The position numbers were made by a program, and so were the translations under genes. The notes below the pieces were generated by a model. That model did not search any database. It was not told the DNA's origin and was given only the letters and a program-made list of their open reading frames with translations. Shown piece after piece: positions 7,117 through 13,522 of a stretch of DNA of 15,772 nt. The DNA lies in contig PLYX01000127.1 of the NCBI GenBank assembly GCA_003151895.1, positions 1-15,772 of the forward strand. The letters are read 5' to 3'. Positions within the stretch are counted from its first letter, which is position 1. Each line of letters opens with the position of its first letter. The DNA comes from Solirubrobacterales bacterium (GTDB lineage: Bacteria; Actinomycetota; Thermoleophilia; Solirubrobacterales; Solirubrobacteraceae).

Positions 7117-8083
7117 AGGCGCTTCTGAGTCGTGCGGACTCTACCCGAGTGTAGACCTGAGTGGTTGAGATGCTCGAATGGCCGAGCAGCTCTTGAATCG
7201 AGCGCAGGTCGGCGCCGCCGTCGAGCAGATGGGTGGCGAAGCTGTGGCGCAGAGCATGTGGGGAGATCCCGCCGGGGACGCCGGCGCGTGTGGTCCAGGC
7301 GCGCAGGCGGCGACGTATGTCGCTGGTTCCGAGCCGCCTACCGGATCGGCTGAGGAAGAGCGCGGGCTCGGCTGTGTCGGCTCTGCCCGAGCCCTCCCTG
7401 GCGCCACGATCCGCCGTCCGGGCGCGGCGCGGCGGGCCAATCAGGGCTGGACGACCACGCATCACGTATACCCGCACGGCCGCCAGGGCGACCTCCCCTA
7501 CAGGGACGAAGCGGGTCTTGGAGCCCTTGCCCTCGACGCGCAGCTGCTCGGCGTCGTGGTCGATGTCGCCCACGTTCAGAGAGACAATCTCCTCGGCGCG
7601 CAGACCGCAGGCGTAGGCGAGCTCGAACAGGGCGCGATCGCGGATATTGAGCGGCCCGCCCACCCCGTCGGCGGGAATGCTGTCGAGCAGGCGAGCCACC
7701 TCGGGGGCCTTGAGCACACGCGGAAGATGGGAGGCCCGCCGGGGCGTGGCGAGCAGATCGGCGGGGCTCTGCTCGATCTCGCCGTGCTCGCGCTGACTGC
7801 GAAACAGGGCGCGGATCGCGGCGAGCTTGCGTGCGGTGGTGGTCGCGGAGAGGCTCTGCTCGGAGAGGCGAGCGACATAGCGACGGACATCGCGGGGACC
7901 GACGGTGGAGGGGATCAAGCCGTGCGCGTCAGCCCAGCAGGCGAACTGGAGCGTGTCGATTTCATAGGCGCGCCTCGTGCGCGGGGCGGCGTTGGTGCGC
8001 TGCAGATCCTCGTCGAGCAGAGCGAGCGCCCGCAGCCACGAATCGCCGAGACTCGCCTGCGTGTGGGGTGGCGGGGCGCCCAT
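7091..8083 (-). CDS. Tyrosine recombinase, XerC/XerD type
   Basis: A 330-residue site-specific recombinase. The N-terminal SAM-like core-binding domain (about 15-105) carries TRRAYEIDTLQFACWADAHG. The catalytic domain (about 120-325) has the complete active set: R162 (GLRAEE), K186 (EGKGSKTR), H276 and R279 (HALRHSF), H302 (LLGHSSI) and the nucleophile Y311 (TQVYTRV). A Gly/Arg-rich insertion at about 215-240 (PRRARTADRGAREGSGRA) sits where XerD has a short turn. Family function is resolution of chromosome dimers at dif, although phage-type integrases share the fold. The ATG at 8083 was chosen because family-like sequence begins soon after; an upstream in-frame ATG at 8194, preceded by GAGG, would add 37 Arg/Gly-rich residues. 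It is followed by the sigma gene with a 26-bp overlap. XerC and XerD cannot be told apart here. Confidence 0.88.
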   Translation of the reverse strand: MGAPPPHTQASLGDSWLRALALLDEDLQRTNAAPRTRRAYEIDTLQFACWADAHGLIPSTVGPRDVRRYVARLSEQSLSATTTARKLAAIRALFRSQREHGEIEQSPADLLATPRRASHLPRVLKAPEVARLLDSIPADGVGGPLNIRDRALFELAYACGLRAEEIVSLNVGDIDHDAEQLRVEGKGSKTRFVPVGEVALAAVRVYVMRGRPALIGPPRRARTADRGAREGSGRADTAEPALFLSRSGRRLGTSDIRRRLRAWTTRAGVPGGISPHALRHSFATHLLDGGADLRSIQELLGHSSISTTQVYTRVESARLRSAYARSHPRA

Positions 8084-8203
8084 CACCACCCATAGTTCGC
8101 CATTGCAGGCCCTGCGCCCTTCTGTGCCATGGACTCTTCCACGTCGAGCACCCTTGCCGCCCCATGCCATCTTCAGCGTCGCGTGCTCCTGCATCCAGGC
8201 GCC

Positions 8204-8797
8204 TCACGCCGGCCGCCAGCCTGTGCCGGCGAGCGTGGGAGACAGTGTCGAGAGGACGGGGGCGAGCAGCTGTGCGAGCTCGTGCCAGTCGTTCGCGGCG
8301 AGCACATCCTCGACCTCGCAGAGCTCCGCGTTCCATGGGTGCAGGATCGTGGCGGTGGCGATCCCGTGCTCGATCGCGGCACTGATGTTGAGCGGGCTGT
8401 CATCGATGAGGATGTCCATGTCGAGCTCGACGCAGCGCGTGACCTTGTCGTGCGAGCACCAGAGGTCGTCGAAGGGGACCCCGATGGACTGCAACCACTT
8501 GGCGGTGGCGGGCGCACAATCCTGCTCGCGGTGGCTGGTGATGTGAATGAAGTGCCCTTCCTCACTCCACCCGCGCACGGTCTCCACGGCGCCCGGGTAG
8601 GGCCGTCCGGCGAGGATCGGCTCGTCGGTGTGGGTCTCGGCTATACACAGCTCGAGCTGGTCGGGGCGCAGTCGCGTGATGCCCCACGTGAACTGCTCCT
8701 CGTAGGGCAGCTCGATGCCGAAACGGCGAAGGGAGATCTCCGAGAGGACATCCCAGTAGTGGTGGAGCGTGGAGTCGACGTCGATGGCGATGCGCAT
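8204..8797 (-). CDS. HAD-superfamily nucleotidase-like protein (NT5C type)
   Basis: A 197-residue cytoplasmic phosphohydrolase of the HAD fold. It resembles the 5'(3')-deoxyribonucleotidase (NT5C) and YorS-like group, which dephosphorylates nucleoside monophosphates or small phospho-compounds. Motif I is D6-V-D8-S-T at the very N-terminus (nucleophile D6, acid/base D8). Motif II is T87-S88 (HITSHRE), motif III is K118 (SHDKVT), and motif IV is D132-D133 (ILIDDSP). A C1-type helical cap occupies about 12-75, including PYPGAVETVRGW. The ATG at 8797 is fixed by motif I; no Shine-Dalgarno sequence precedes it, and an AATAATCT stretch 10-20 bp upstream could be a -10 element of a nearly leaderless message. 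It lies 120 bp upstream of the recombinase gene on the same strand and is divergent from a hydrolase gene. Substrate unknown. Confidence 0.82.
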   Translation of the reverse strand: MRIAIDVDSTLHHYWDVLSEISLRRFGIELPYEEQFTWGITRLRPDQLELCIAETHTDEPILAGRPYPGAVETVRGWSEEGHFIHITSHREQDCAPATAKWLQSIGVPFDDLWCSHDKVTRCVELDMDILIDDSPLNISAAIEHGIATATILHPWNAELCEVEDVLAANDWHELAQLLAPVLSTLSPTLAGTGWRPA

Positions 8798-8912
8798 GCG
8801 TGGGGTAGATTATTGACCGATGAGCGGCGTAGGGGCTCGCGCCCCAATATCTGGCGTCCTCCCACGGACCGATCGGAAGCAGCCATACGGGCCCGAGGGG
8901 CGCTCGGCATGG

Positions 8913-9761
8913 ATGGACGTGGACTGGAGCGCGCATCAACGCTGGGTGGCGGTGGCGGACAGGCCCGTCAACGTAATCGAGATGGGCGAGGGTCCGGCGA
9001 TCATGTTCGTACACGGGCTGTCGGGCTCGTGGCCCAACTGGCTCGAGCAGCTGCCGGTGTTCGCAAGGGGGCATCGTGTGATCGCGGTGGACCTACCGGG
9101 GTTCGGCCACTCGCCGATGCCGGATGATCGCATCACGATCTCCGCGTACGCCCGCATCCTGGACGGCCTGCTGGAGACACTTGGCGTGAACGCGGCGACC
9201 CTCGTGGGCAATTCGATGGGCGGGTTCGTCTCGGCGGAGCTCGCGATCGCCTGTCCGCAGCGGGTGGAGCGCCTCGTGCTGGTGTCCCCCGCGGGCATCA
9301 GCACCTACAAGCACCCGTTCATGTCGCGTGGAGCGCGAGTGGCGCGTCGGCTGCGCCCGCTTCTGGCCGCCCAGACGGGATGGGTGGCGGCACATGCCGA
9401 CGCGGTGGCCAGCAGGCCAGGACTGCGCGCGAGGGCTCTGGACGGCGTCGCCCGGCATCCCAGCCGGCTGCCGGGGCCGCTGGCCGCGGAGATGCTGCGC
9501 GGGGCGGGCAAGCCGGGCTTCGTAGAGGGTCTGGAGGCCATCGTCGACTACGACTTCCGCCACCGGCTGCCAGAGGTGGTGTGTCCCACCCTGATTGTGT
9601 GGGGCGACCGCGACAGGCTGGTGTCGGTACGCGACGCGGACGTGCTCGAGCAGCTGATCCCGGGCTCGCGCAAGGTGATCTTCGAGGACACCGGCCACAT
9701 GGCGATGCTCGAGCGCCCGGCGGCGTTCAACGAGTTGTTGGAAGAGTTCCTGAACGAGTAG
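8913..9761 (+). CDS. Alpha/beta-fold hydrolase
   Basis: A 282-residue alpha/beta hydrolase (esterase, lipase or C-C hydrolase-like). The oxyanion segment is FVHGLSGSW (32-40), the nucleophile elbow is GNSMGG with S101, the acid is probably D234 in WGDRDRLV, and the base is H262 in DTGHMAML: a complete triad. A helical lid lies at about 128-215. There is no signal peptide, so it is probably cytoplasmic. The frame is open from an ATG at 8820, which would add 31 poorly conserved residues; the ATG at 8913 was preferred because the family pattern starts there and GAGGGG lies 12 nt upstream. That choice also leaves room for a promoter between it and the divergent HAD gene. The gene ends 14 bp before the convergent broken ATPase. 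Substrate cannot be told from sequence. Confidence 0.83.
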   Translation: MDVDWSAHQRWVAVADRPVNVIEMGEGPAIMFVHGLSGSWPNWLEQLPVFARGHRVIAVDLPGFGHSPMPDDRITISAYARILDGLLETLGVNAATLVGNSMGGFVSAELAIACPQRVERLVLVSPAGISTYKHPFMSRGARVARRLRPLLAAQTGWVAAHADAVASRPGLRARALDGVARHPSRLPGPLAAEMLRGAGKPGFVEGLEAIVDYDFRHRLPEVVCPTLIVWGDRDRLVSVRDADVLEQLIPGSRKVIFEDTGHMAMLERPAAFNELLEEFLNE

Positions 9762-9775
9762 GCAGAATCAACTGG

Positions 9776-10222
9776 CTACGTGGCGATCTCGTTGCGAATG
9801 TAGGTGGCGAGCAGCGGGTCGTCGATCTCCCATCGTCCTGTCTGGGACGAGCGGTGAACAATGCTCGAGCGTTGCAGGTACTTGAGCGCGCGGCTGGCGC
9901 GCTGCGACTCCAGACCGTGGTAAGCGGGCAGTCCACGGGCAAGGTTGCCGGCGATACGCAGCGCAGCCGCGCCTGAGCGGCCCATGTGCCGGATGGCGTC
10001 CACCGCGTCGACGTGGCGGGCGCGCTCGGCCTGCAAGGCGCCCTGCCAGCCACTGAGCGCAAGCCCCAGGTCGATTCTGTGAGTATCGGCCTCGATCGAT
10101 GCCGGGTGGGCCTGCTGGGCTATCAGCATGACCGCGCGAGGGTGCAACGCGCCAAGCTCGATGATGCGATCCAGCGCCTCTTCCTCCGCCTGGCACTCAT
10201 CCTCGGCGAAACGCTCGGTCAA
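9776..10222 (-). pseudogene. C-terminal fragment of AAA-type ATPase
   Basis: The 148-codon frame opens with TTG and carries the C-terminal part of the same ATPase family as the fragment just upstream: RFAEDECQAEEEALDRIIEL followed by GALHPRAVMLIAQQAH, the helical lid region, then a winged-helix-like end (SRALKYLQRSSIVHRSSQTG, RWEIDDPLLATYI). In intact relatives, as I recall them, this follows a Walker B strand (VVVFFDEFQE-like) and a sensor region. Both are absent from this locus. The TTG overlaps the upstream TGA as TTGA and lacks a Shine-Dalgarno sequence, so translation as a separate protein is possible by reinitiation but unlikely to give a working ATPase. The alternative reading is two coupled genes, but the lost middle argues for decay. 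Confidence 0.68.
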
Positions 10223-10629
10223 CGAATGGCAAGCTCGACGGCATCGCCGAGGTCGGCCTGGGTCTTCATCGCAAGGGTGAGCGCGGCGCCCTTGACCACG
10301 GTGGCTCCCGCCTCACGAACCTTCTCGATCAGCTTGTGCATCGGCCTGCGGTTGGCGAGCGTCTCTTGCGCGATCGCCTCGGCCAGCGTGGCGGCATTCG
10401 TGTACTTGAAGAGGCTGATCGAGACCGTGTAGAAGCGCTTGGCGCGCAACCTGCCAACCGCCGCCTCGCACACGCTGCTCTTGCCGGTGCGCCTGGGAGC
10501 CGCGACCACGCGGTGTGCCCCGTTGGAGAGCTGCAGAACGAGCTGGTCGACGTCACTCCGACGACCTATCATCCGCTCAAGAGGGATCGGCGCGTCAGAT
10601 GCAAACAGATCGCGGCTTGGAAGCCTCAC
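10219..10629 (-). pseudogene. N-terminal fragment of AAA-type ATPase (Walker A)
   Basis: The 136-codon frame starts with GTG and encodes the nucleotide-binding N-terminus of a STAND/archaeal-type AAA ATPase. RDLFASDAPIPLERMIGRRS leads into the Walker A motif APRRTGKSS, followed by AKRFYTVSISLFKYTNAATL and a helical stretch ending GDAVELAIR. In related actinobacterial proteins, known to me from memory, this last motif is followed by roughly 100 residues containing Walker B and the sensor. Here the frame ends in TGA straight away, and the next homologous sequence (TERFAED...) is in another frame. This is best explained by an internal deletion with frameshift, giving a dead gene or a truncated P-loop protein. 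No Shine-Dalgarno sequence precedes the GTG, and two palindromes end one base upstream of it. Flanking genes are two alpha/beta hydrolases. Confidence 0.7.
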
Positions 10630-10667
10630 ATGACGATTATGTCATAGATACATGACGTAAACGTCAT
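10630..10667. promoter_or_regulatory. Tandem palindromic operator-like sites
   Basis: Two 16-bp inverted repeats lie next to the start of the ATPase fragment: ATGACGATTATGTCAT (10630-10645) and ATGACGTAAACGTCAT (10652-10667). Both share TGAC-N6-GTCA; the second is palindromic except for its central AA. Their centres are 22 bp apart, about two helical turns, as expected for two dimers bound on one face. The region is AT-rich against its surroundings. A CATAAT stretch on the minus strand (10635-10640) could be a -10 element of a nearly leaderless message. Confidence 0.6.
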
Positions 10668-10679
10668 CTCAGTGGCGTC

Positions 10680-10699
10680 CGGCTTGCGGCTATAAGCCG
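10680..10699. terminator. Weak hairpin after second alpha/beta hydrolase
   Basis: CGGCTT (10680-10685) and AAGCCG (10694-10699) form a 6-bp stem with an 8-nt loop, 8 nt past the hydrolase stop on the minus strand. It may separate that gene from the downstream ATPase fragment. There is no T-run, so the call is weak. Confidence 0.25.
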
Positions 10700-10707
10700 T
10701 TGGGAGC

Positions 10708-11523
10708 TCAGCTGTCATGGCCAGGGCTGACCTCAGCGGTGTCGCGGTGTGAATTTGCGGCGGTCACCGCGAGGATCGTCTGGGCGACCAGTTGCGGGTC
10801 ATCGAGCATCGGGACGTGTCCGACGTCGTCGAGCACGATGAAGCTTGCCCGCGGGATCAGCTCACGGGCGTGGGAGCCGTAGACATCGACGGGGAAAAGG
10901 CGGTCCTGCCCGGACCATGCGAGGGTGACCGGGCACGGCGGCGGGTCCAAGGGTGCGAGCTGTGCGTCCGTGGCGAGCAGATCCTCGACGATCTCGCAGC
11001 CGATCGTGTCGTCGGCGAGGGCGAGCAGCTCAGCTGGGCTGACTCGCTCGCCGTGAACCGCGATGTCGCGCAGTATCCAGTGGCGCAAGCGTTTGGACCG
11101 GGCGAGCAGCGGCAGCATCGCGCGGGAACGTCGTGTGTCGCGCACCGTGGTGGACAGCACCTTGGACCGACGCCGCGTGTCGTCCCAGTCGACGTCCCAC
11201 GCGCCGGCGGGAGAGAGCGCGCAGACTGTGAGCGCCCGGCCGCGACGAGCGAGCTCGATCGCTATCCAGCCACCCATCGAGTTGCCGGCGAGATGCACCT
11301 TGTCGAGCCCCAGCTCGTCGAGCTGGCGCTCCATGTCATCGATGACGTGCTCGATACTCGCCGGCCGTACCCTCGCCGCGGGACCACCGTTGTGCCCCAG
11401 CGCGGTCGGGACGATCACATCGTGGTGGGTCGCAACCAGCGGCACGACACGGTTCCAGACGCGCTCAGCGCAGAGGACGCCATGCAGCAGAACGAGCGGC
11501 TCCCCCTGACCCTGACGCAACAT
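10708..11523 (-). CDS. Alpha/beta-fold hydrolase
   Basis: A 271-residue alpha/beta hydrolase. LVLLHGVLC (10-18) gives the HG oxyanion motif, GNSMGG the nucleophile S82, SGQDRLFP the acid D207 and DVGHVPML the base H236, so the triad is complete. The lid region (about 108-195) is rich in Arg and Leu. The frame is open upstream to 11679, through the start of the toxin gene region, but real hydrolase sequence begins at the ATG at 11523, which also leaves a normal 35-bp gap after vapC. Only a weak GG-rich ribosome site precedes it. It shares fold and motifs with the hydrolase at 8913 but differs in the lid and in the residues around the elbow, so the two do not look like a recent duplication. Substrate unknown; no signal peptide. 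Confidence 0.83.
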   Translation of the reverse strand: MLRQGQGEPLVLLHGVLCAERVWNRVVPLVATHHDVIVPTALGHNGGPAARVRPASIEHVIDDMERQLDELGLDKVHLAGNSMGGWIAIELARRGRALTVCALSPAGAWDVDWDDTRRRSKVLSTTVRDTRRSRAMLPLLARSKRLRHWILRDIAVHGERVSPAELLALADDTIGCEIVEDLLATDAQLAPLDPPPCPVTLAWSGQDRLFPVDVYGSHARELIPRASFIVLDDVGHVPMLDDPQLVAQTILAVTAANSHRDTAEVSPGHDS

Positions 11524-11558
11524 CCGCCTACGATACCTTCGCGTTCCCGCGCACCCGG

Positions 11559-11984
11559 TCAGCCCCCTCCGGGCGGGGGCACGAGGCTGATCGTTCCCTC
11601 TCTGGCGACCGGCGGGAAGTCGCGTTCGTCGAACGTGAGCACACGCCCGCCGTTGCGCTCGGCGCAGGCGATCACGCACGCATCGGCGAAGCCCAATCGC
11701 AGGTCGTCGTATCGCTCCAGCAGAGCGATGATCCGCTCCATGTCCGACTCACCGCAGTCCAGCGCATAGGACCCGTCCGCGATATCCGCCAGGAACTGAC
11801 GCAAGACGACCGCCCCGAGCTCCCTCTCGATCATGTACCCGGCCTCCGCCAGGATCCCGGCGGGCACGATCAACGGTCCGCGCTCGACCTGCAGCGTCCC
11901 GCGGGCACGCGCGTGATCCGGATCGGTGCGATTGAGCGCCGCGAGGATGCCCGAGGTGTCGAGCGTGATCAGCGCCGACCCCAA
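11559..11984 (-). CDS. vapC: PIN-domain toxin, VapC family
   Basis: A 141-residue PIN-domain ribonuclease, the toxin of a type II toxin-antitoxin pair; VapC toxins cleave tRNA or rRNA. The acidic metal site is complete: D9 (TLDTSG), E47 (GILAEAGYM), D101 (GFADACVIA) and D119 (LTFDERDF). Translation appears to start at TTG (11984), inside the end of vapB, giving a 16-bp overlap. No in-frame ATG or GTG lies before the catalytic D9, so the TTG is well supported even though the ribosome site is poor. Overlap with the antitoxin gene is usual and keeps the two proteins in ratio. The alpha/beta hydrolase follows 35 bp downstream and may be read through from the same promoter. Confidence 0.85.
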   Translation of the reverse strand: MGSALITLDTSGILAALNRTDPDHARARGTLQVERGPLIVPAGILAEAGYMIERELGAVVLRQFLADIADGSYALDCGESDMERIIALLERYDDLRLGFADACVIACAERNGGRVLTFDERDFPPVAREGTISLVPPPGGG

Positions 11985-12199
11985 TGCTCGGCAAGCCGCT
12001 CCTCATAGTCGCGCGCGGCGGCATTCGGGTTATCACCCATGCCTATCGAAGCCGGCAGGCTCGCGACCCGCTCGCTGCGGTCGAGATAGTCGTCCAGCGC
12101 GGCCCGCGTGATCTCCGCGCGCGACTTGCCAAGACGCTTGGCCGCCCGGCTCATTCGCCGCGCGGTGCTCTCCGGCAGGTAGATCGTGGTCTTGTGCAC
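11969..12199 (-). CDS. vapB: Ribbon-helix-helix antitoxin, VapB family
   Basis: A 76-residue antitoxin. The N-terminal ribbon-helix-helix (HKTTIYLPESTARRMSRAAK, then RLGKSRAEITRAALDDYL) would bind the vapBC promoter as a dimer. The C-terminal tail (about 45-76, ending YEERLAEHWGRR) should wrap the VapC active site. The start is the GTG at 12199, chosen because the beta-strand of the RHH fold begins right there. A GGGGGT run lies directly upstream on the coding strand; it is close for a Shine-Dalgarno site, and a leaderless message is also possible. The end overlaps vapC by 16 bp. The pair is a self-contained module next to a low-GC gap with structured repeats, which fits a horizontally moved cassette. 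Confidence 0.85.
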   Translation of the reverse strand: MHKTTIYLPESTARRMSRAAKRLGKSRAEITRAALDDYLDRSERVASLPASIGMGDNPNAAARDYEERLAEHWGRR

Positions 12200-12327
12200 A
12201 CCCCCAGGCTACCAGCTAAAACGTATGGCGTCAGGAAGGAAACGCTCCAAACACGTTCGAGACTCCGCACCTGGCTCCTGCACGGATGGCCCTGAGGCGC
12301 AATTTAGGTCACATGCCCCAATACCGT

Positions 12328-12396
12328 GAATCCCCAGCGTTTCAAGGCGATCAGCTCGCCAGCGGCCCAAAAGCCGGAAACTCCCGCTAGGGATTC
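12328..12396. repeat. 69-bp nested inverted-repeat (cloverleaf-like) element
   Basis: The outer arms GAATCCCCAGCG (12328-12339) and CGCTAGGGATTC (12385-12396) pair at 11 of 12 positions. GTTTC (12339-12343) and GAAAC (12377-12381) can continue the stem across a short bulge. Inside are two hairpins: GGCGA-TCAGC-TCGCC (12346-12360) and CGGC-CCAAAA-GCCG (12363-12376). The shape is a three-way junction with closed ends, seen in small structured RNAs and in REP/MITE-like repeats. It lies between vapB and a monooxygenase-like gene, in a gene-free gap. Orientation, expression and copy number are unknown. Confidence 0.5.
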
Positions 12397-12460
12397 TCGA
12401 CCATCACGAACCTACGCGCCCACGCCTGATCGCGCAGCCGCACAGATGGTCTTCCTCATC

Positions 12461-12494
12461 GGGAGCGACGACCGAACGCTGGCGCGTCGCTCCC
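12461..12494. terminator. Strong hairpin after monooxygenase-like gene
   Basis: GGGAGCGACG (12461-12470) and CGTCGCTCCC (12485-12494) form a perfect 10-bp GC-rich stem with a 14-nt loop. On the minus strand it starts 10 nt after the TAA stop at 12505-12507. Position and strength suit a terminator for the cupin/monooxygenase unit, although no T-run follows. Confidence 0.5.
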
Positions 12495-12504
12495 AAGCGT
12501 CGAC

Positions 12505-12792
12505 TTACGGCGTCTCGAGGTTGTGGACCGGGAACTCCTTCACGTCCGGCGGGTTCGGAAACCCTCGGTCTCCAAGTCCTTGGAGACGTGGCATAAGCCG
12601 CTCTCCAACGAACCGATCGAACGCGTCGCGCGACTCCCAGAAGTCGATCACACCCCAGCCACCGTCGGCCGGTCCAGCCGAGTGGACGATCATCCCCTCG
12701 GGCGGGTCGGTCTTGGTGGCCATCACCGCGTGTGCCGCGTCGTAGTTCTCCTGCGTCCCTCCATCGAACTTGAGCCTTATGCCAACTGCCAT
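12505..12792 (-). CDS. Antibiotic-biosynthesis-monooxygenase-like small protein
   Basis: A 95-residue protein that looks like a dimeric ferredoxin-like alpha/beta-barrel protein (ABM or stress-responsive barrel type). It starts MAVGIRLKFDGGTQENYDAA, continues with PPEGMIVHSAGPADGGWGVI and DFWESRDAFDRFVGERLMP, and ends PPDVKEFPVHNLETP. This pattern of strand, helix, strand-strand, helix, strand is typical. Members oxidise or bind small aromatic compounds, but many have no known activity, and no catalytic residue can be pointed out. The start is firm: GAGGAGAGG on the coding strand (12799-12807) lies 6-7 nt before the ATG. It follows the cupin gene by 133 bp on the same strand and may have its own promoter (TATACT, 12823-12828). 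Confidence 0.78.
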   Translation of the reverse strand: MAVGIRLKFDGGTQENYDAAHAVMATKTDPPEGMIVHSAGPADGGWGVIDFWESRDAFDRFVGERLMPRLQGLGDRGFPNPPDVKEFPVHNLETP

Positions 12793-12822
12793 GGTGGGTC
12801 CTCTCCTCGAGTATGTCCGGCG

Positions 12823-12854
12823 AGTATATGGCGGCCCAGCCAGGGGTCGGCCGC
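12823..12854 (-). promoter_or_regulatory. Candidate promoter and inverted repeat before monooxygenase-like gene
   Basis: On the minus strand TATACT (12828 to 12823) lies 30 bp before the ATG, at a proper distance for a -10 element ahead of the strong ribosome site. No good -35 element is visible. GCGGCC (12831-12836) and GGCCGC (12849-12854) form an inverted repeat just upstream, a possible operator or the end of the preceding transcript. Confidence 0.35.
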
Positions 12855-12925
12855 CTCCGTTCCGCGCTCGAAGCGATCCGTCTCAGCTGACGCAAGGTCG
12901 GCGGCGAGGCGCCTGGGCGGATCGC

Positions 12926-13453
12926 TCAGCGCGTGAGCGGCTCCGCGGGGAAGCGCACGCCGAAGCGCTCGATGAGGCCGGGCACGCTCGAGGGGTCCAT
13001 CTCGAGTGCGTAGCGCTCGCAGAGGGCGCCCAGGACCGCTGGATCTGCCTGCGCGACGTCGCCGAGGTCGACGAGCTCCGCGAAGAAGCGCTCGAAGCCG
13101 GCGGGCGCGATGATCTCGAGGATCCGGCAGGGGTCCTCCCCGGCGTTCCAGAACGTGTGCCACTCGCCACGGGGCTTGAAGACCGGGTCGCCGGGACCGG
13201 CCTCGAGCACGTCGTCGCCGAGGAGCGCTCCCATGCGGCCCTCGACCACGTAGCTGTACTCGTCCTCGCGTAGATGCCGGTGCGGCGGGGCGGCGAGCGC
13301 GTGCGCCGACATCGGGTGCTCGACCAGAGAGAAGCCCCCGTCGGTCGTCTCGCCGTCGACCATGAAGCGCACCCCGATGCTGCCGAGGAACCCAGCCTTG
13401 CCCTCCGCGGGCCCCAGGACCCGGGTAGAAGCCGTTTGCGTCTCTGCCCTCAT
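12926..13453 (-). CDS. Cupin-domain protein
   Basis: A 175-residue protein with one complete cupin barrel. Motif 1 is H58-R-H60-x4-E65 followed by G72 (PPHRHLREDEYSYVVEG). Motif 2 is G88-x5-P95-x3-H99-x3-N103 (GDPVFKPRGEWHTFWN). H58, H60, E65 and H99 would hold a divalent metal. After the barrel come a helical stretch (FERFFAELVDLG) and a tail of about 55 residues. It resembles quercetin-dioxygenase-like and small-molecule-binding cupins; the substrate is unknown. The frame is open far upstream to 14323 across the tetR gene, but the ATG at 13453 is the only start compatible with the promoter at 13479-13506 and the divergent gene. No Shine-Dalgarno sequence; the message would have a leader of about 20 nt. 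It is transcribed away from tetR and towards the monooxygenase-like gene. Confidence 0.85.
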   Translation of the reverse strand: MRAETQTASTRVLGPAEGKAGFLGSIGVRFMVDGETTDGGFSLVEHPMSAHALAAPPHRHLREDEYSYVVEGRMGALLGDDVLEAGPGDPVFKPRGEWHTFWNAGEDPCRILEIIAPAGFERFFAELVDLGDVAQADPAVLGALCERYALEMDPSSVPGLIERFGVRFPAEPLTR

Positions 13454-13460
13454 TTCATTA

Positions 13461-13472
13461 GACAGTAGTGTC
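13461..13472. promoter_or_regulatory. Operator-like inverted repeat at cupin transcription start
   Basis: GACAGTAGTGTC is an imperfect palindrome (GACA-N4-TGTC) placed about 7 bp downstream of the cupin -10 element, so it covers the expected transcription start. A repressor bound here would block the cupin promoter. The divergent TetR protein is the obvious candidate. Confidence 0.4.
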
Positions 13473-13478
13473 GCGGGA

Positions 13479-13506
13479 ACTATACAGGCACAGGCGCGCG
13501 TGTCAA
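13479..13506 (-). promoter_or_regulatory. Near-consensus promoter of cupin gene
   Basis: On the minus strand TTGACA (13506 to 13501, a perfect -35 hexamer) and TATAGT (13484 to 13479, five of six -10 consensus bases) are separated by 16 bp. The -10 ends 26 bp before the cupin ATG. A 10-bp perfect palindrome TCAATATTGA (13503-13512) overlaps the -35 element. Such a strong promoter in high-GC DNA suggests it is normally held down by a repressor. Confidence 0.65.
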
Positions 13507-13522
13507 TATTGAGCAGACAGCC

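Larger units (their letters stand above)
12200..12504. other. 305-bp gene-free gap beside vapBC
   Basis: No convincing gene lies here; the open frames that cross it do not look protein-like. It should contain the vapBC promoter at its left end. Its GC content is visibly lower than that of the neighbours, with AT-rich words such as AATTTAGG (12301-12308). It holds the nested inverted-repeat element at 12328-12396 and the hairpin at 12461-12494. Confidence 0.5.

Noticed and set aside
5554..7128. A 524-codon open frame on the plus strand.
   Set aside because: It is antisense to both the EF-G-like and sigma-factor genes, and its product is low-complexity.
8084..8203. A longer N-terminus of the recombinase from the ATG at 8194, or a separate small gene.
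   Set aside because: The added residues are Gly/Arg-rich and unlike Xer N-termini. It remains possible because GAGG precedes that ATG, but it is less likely.
12326..12895. Open frames on both strands across the gap between vapB and the monooxygenase-like gene.
   Set aside because: Their products have no domain-like pattern and overlap a well-supported gene with a strong ribosome-binding site.
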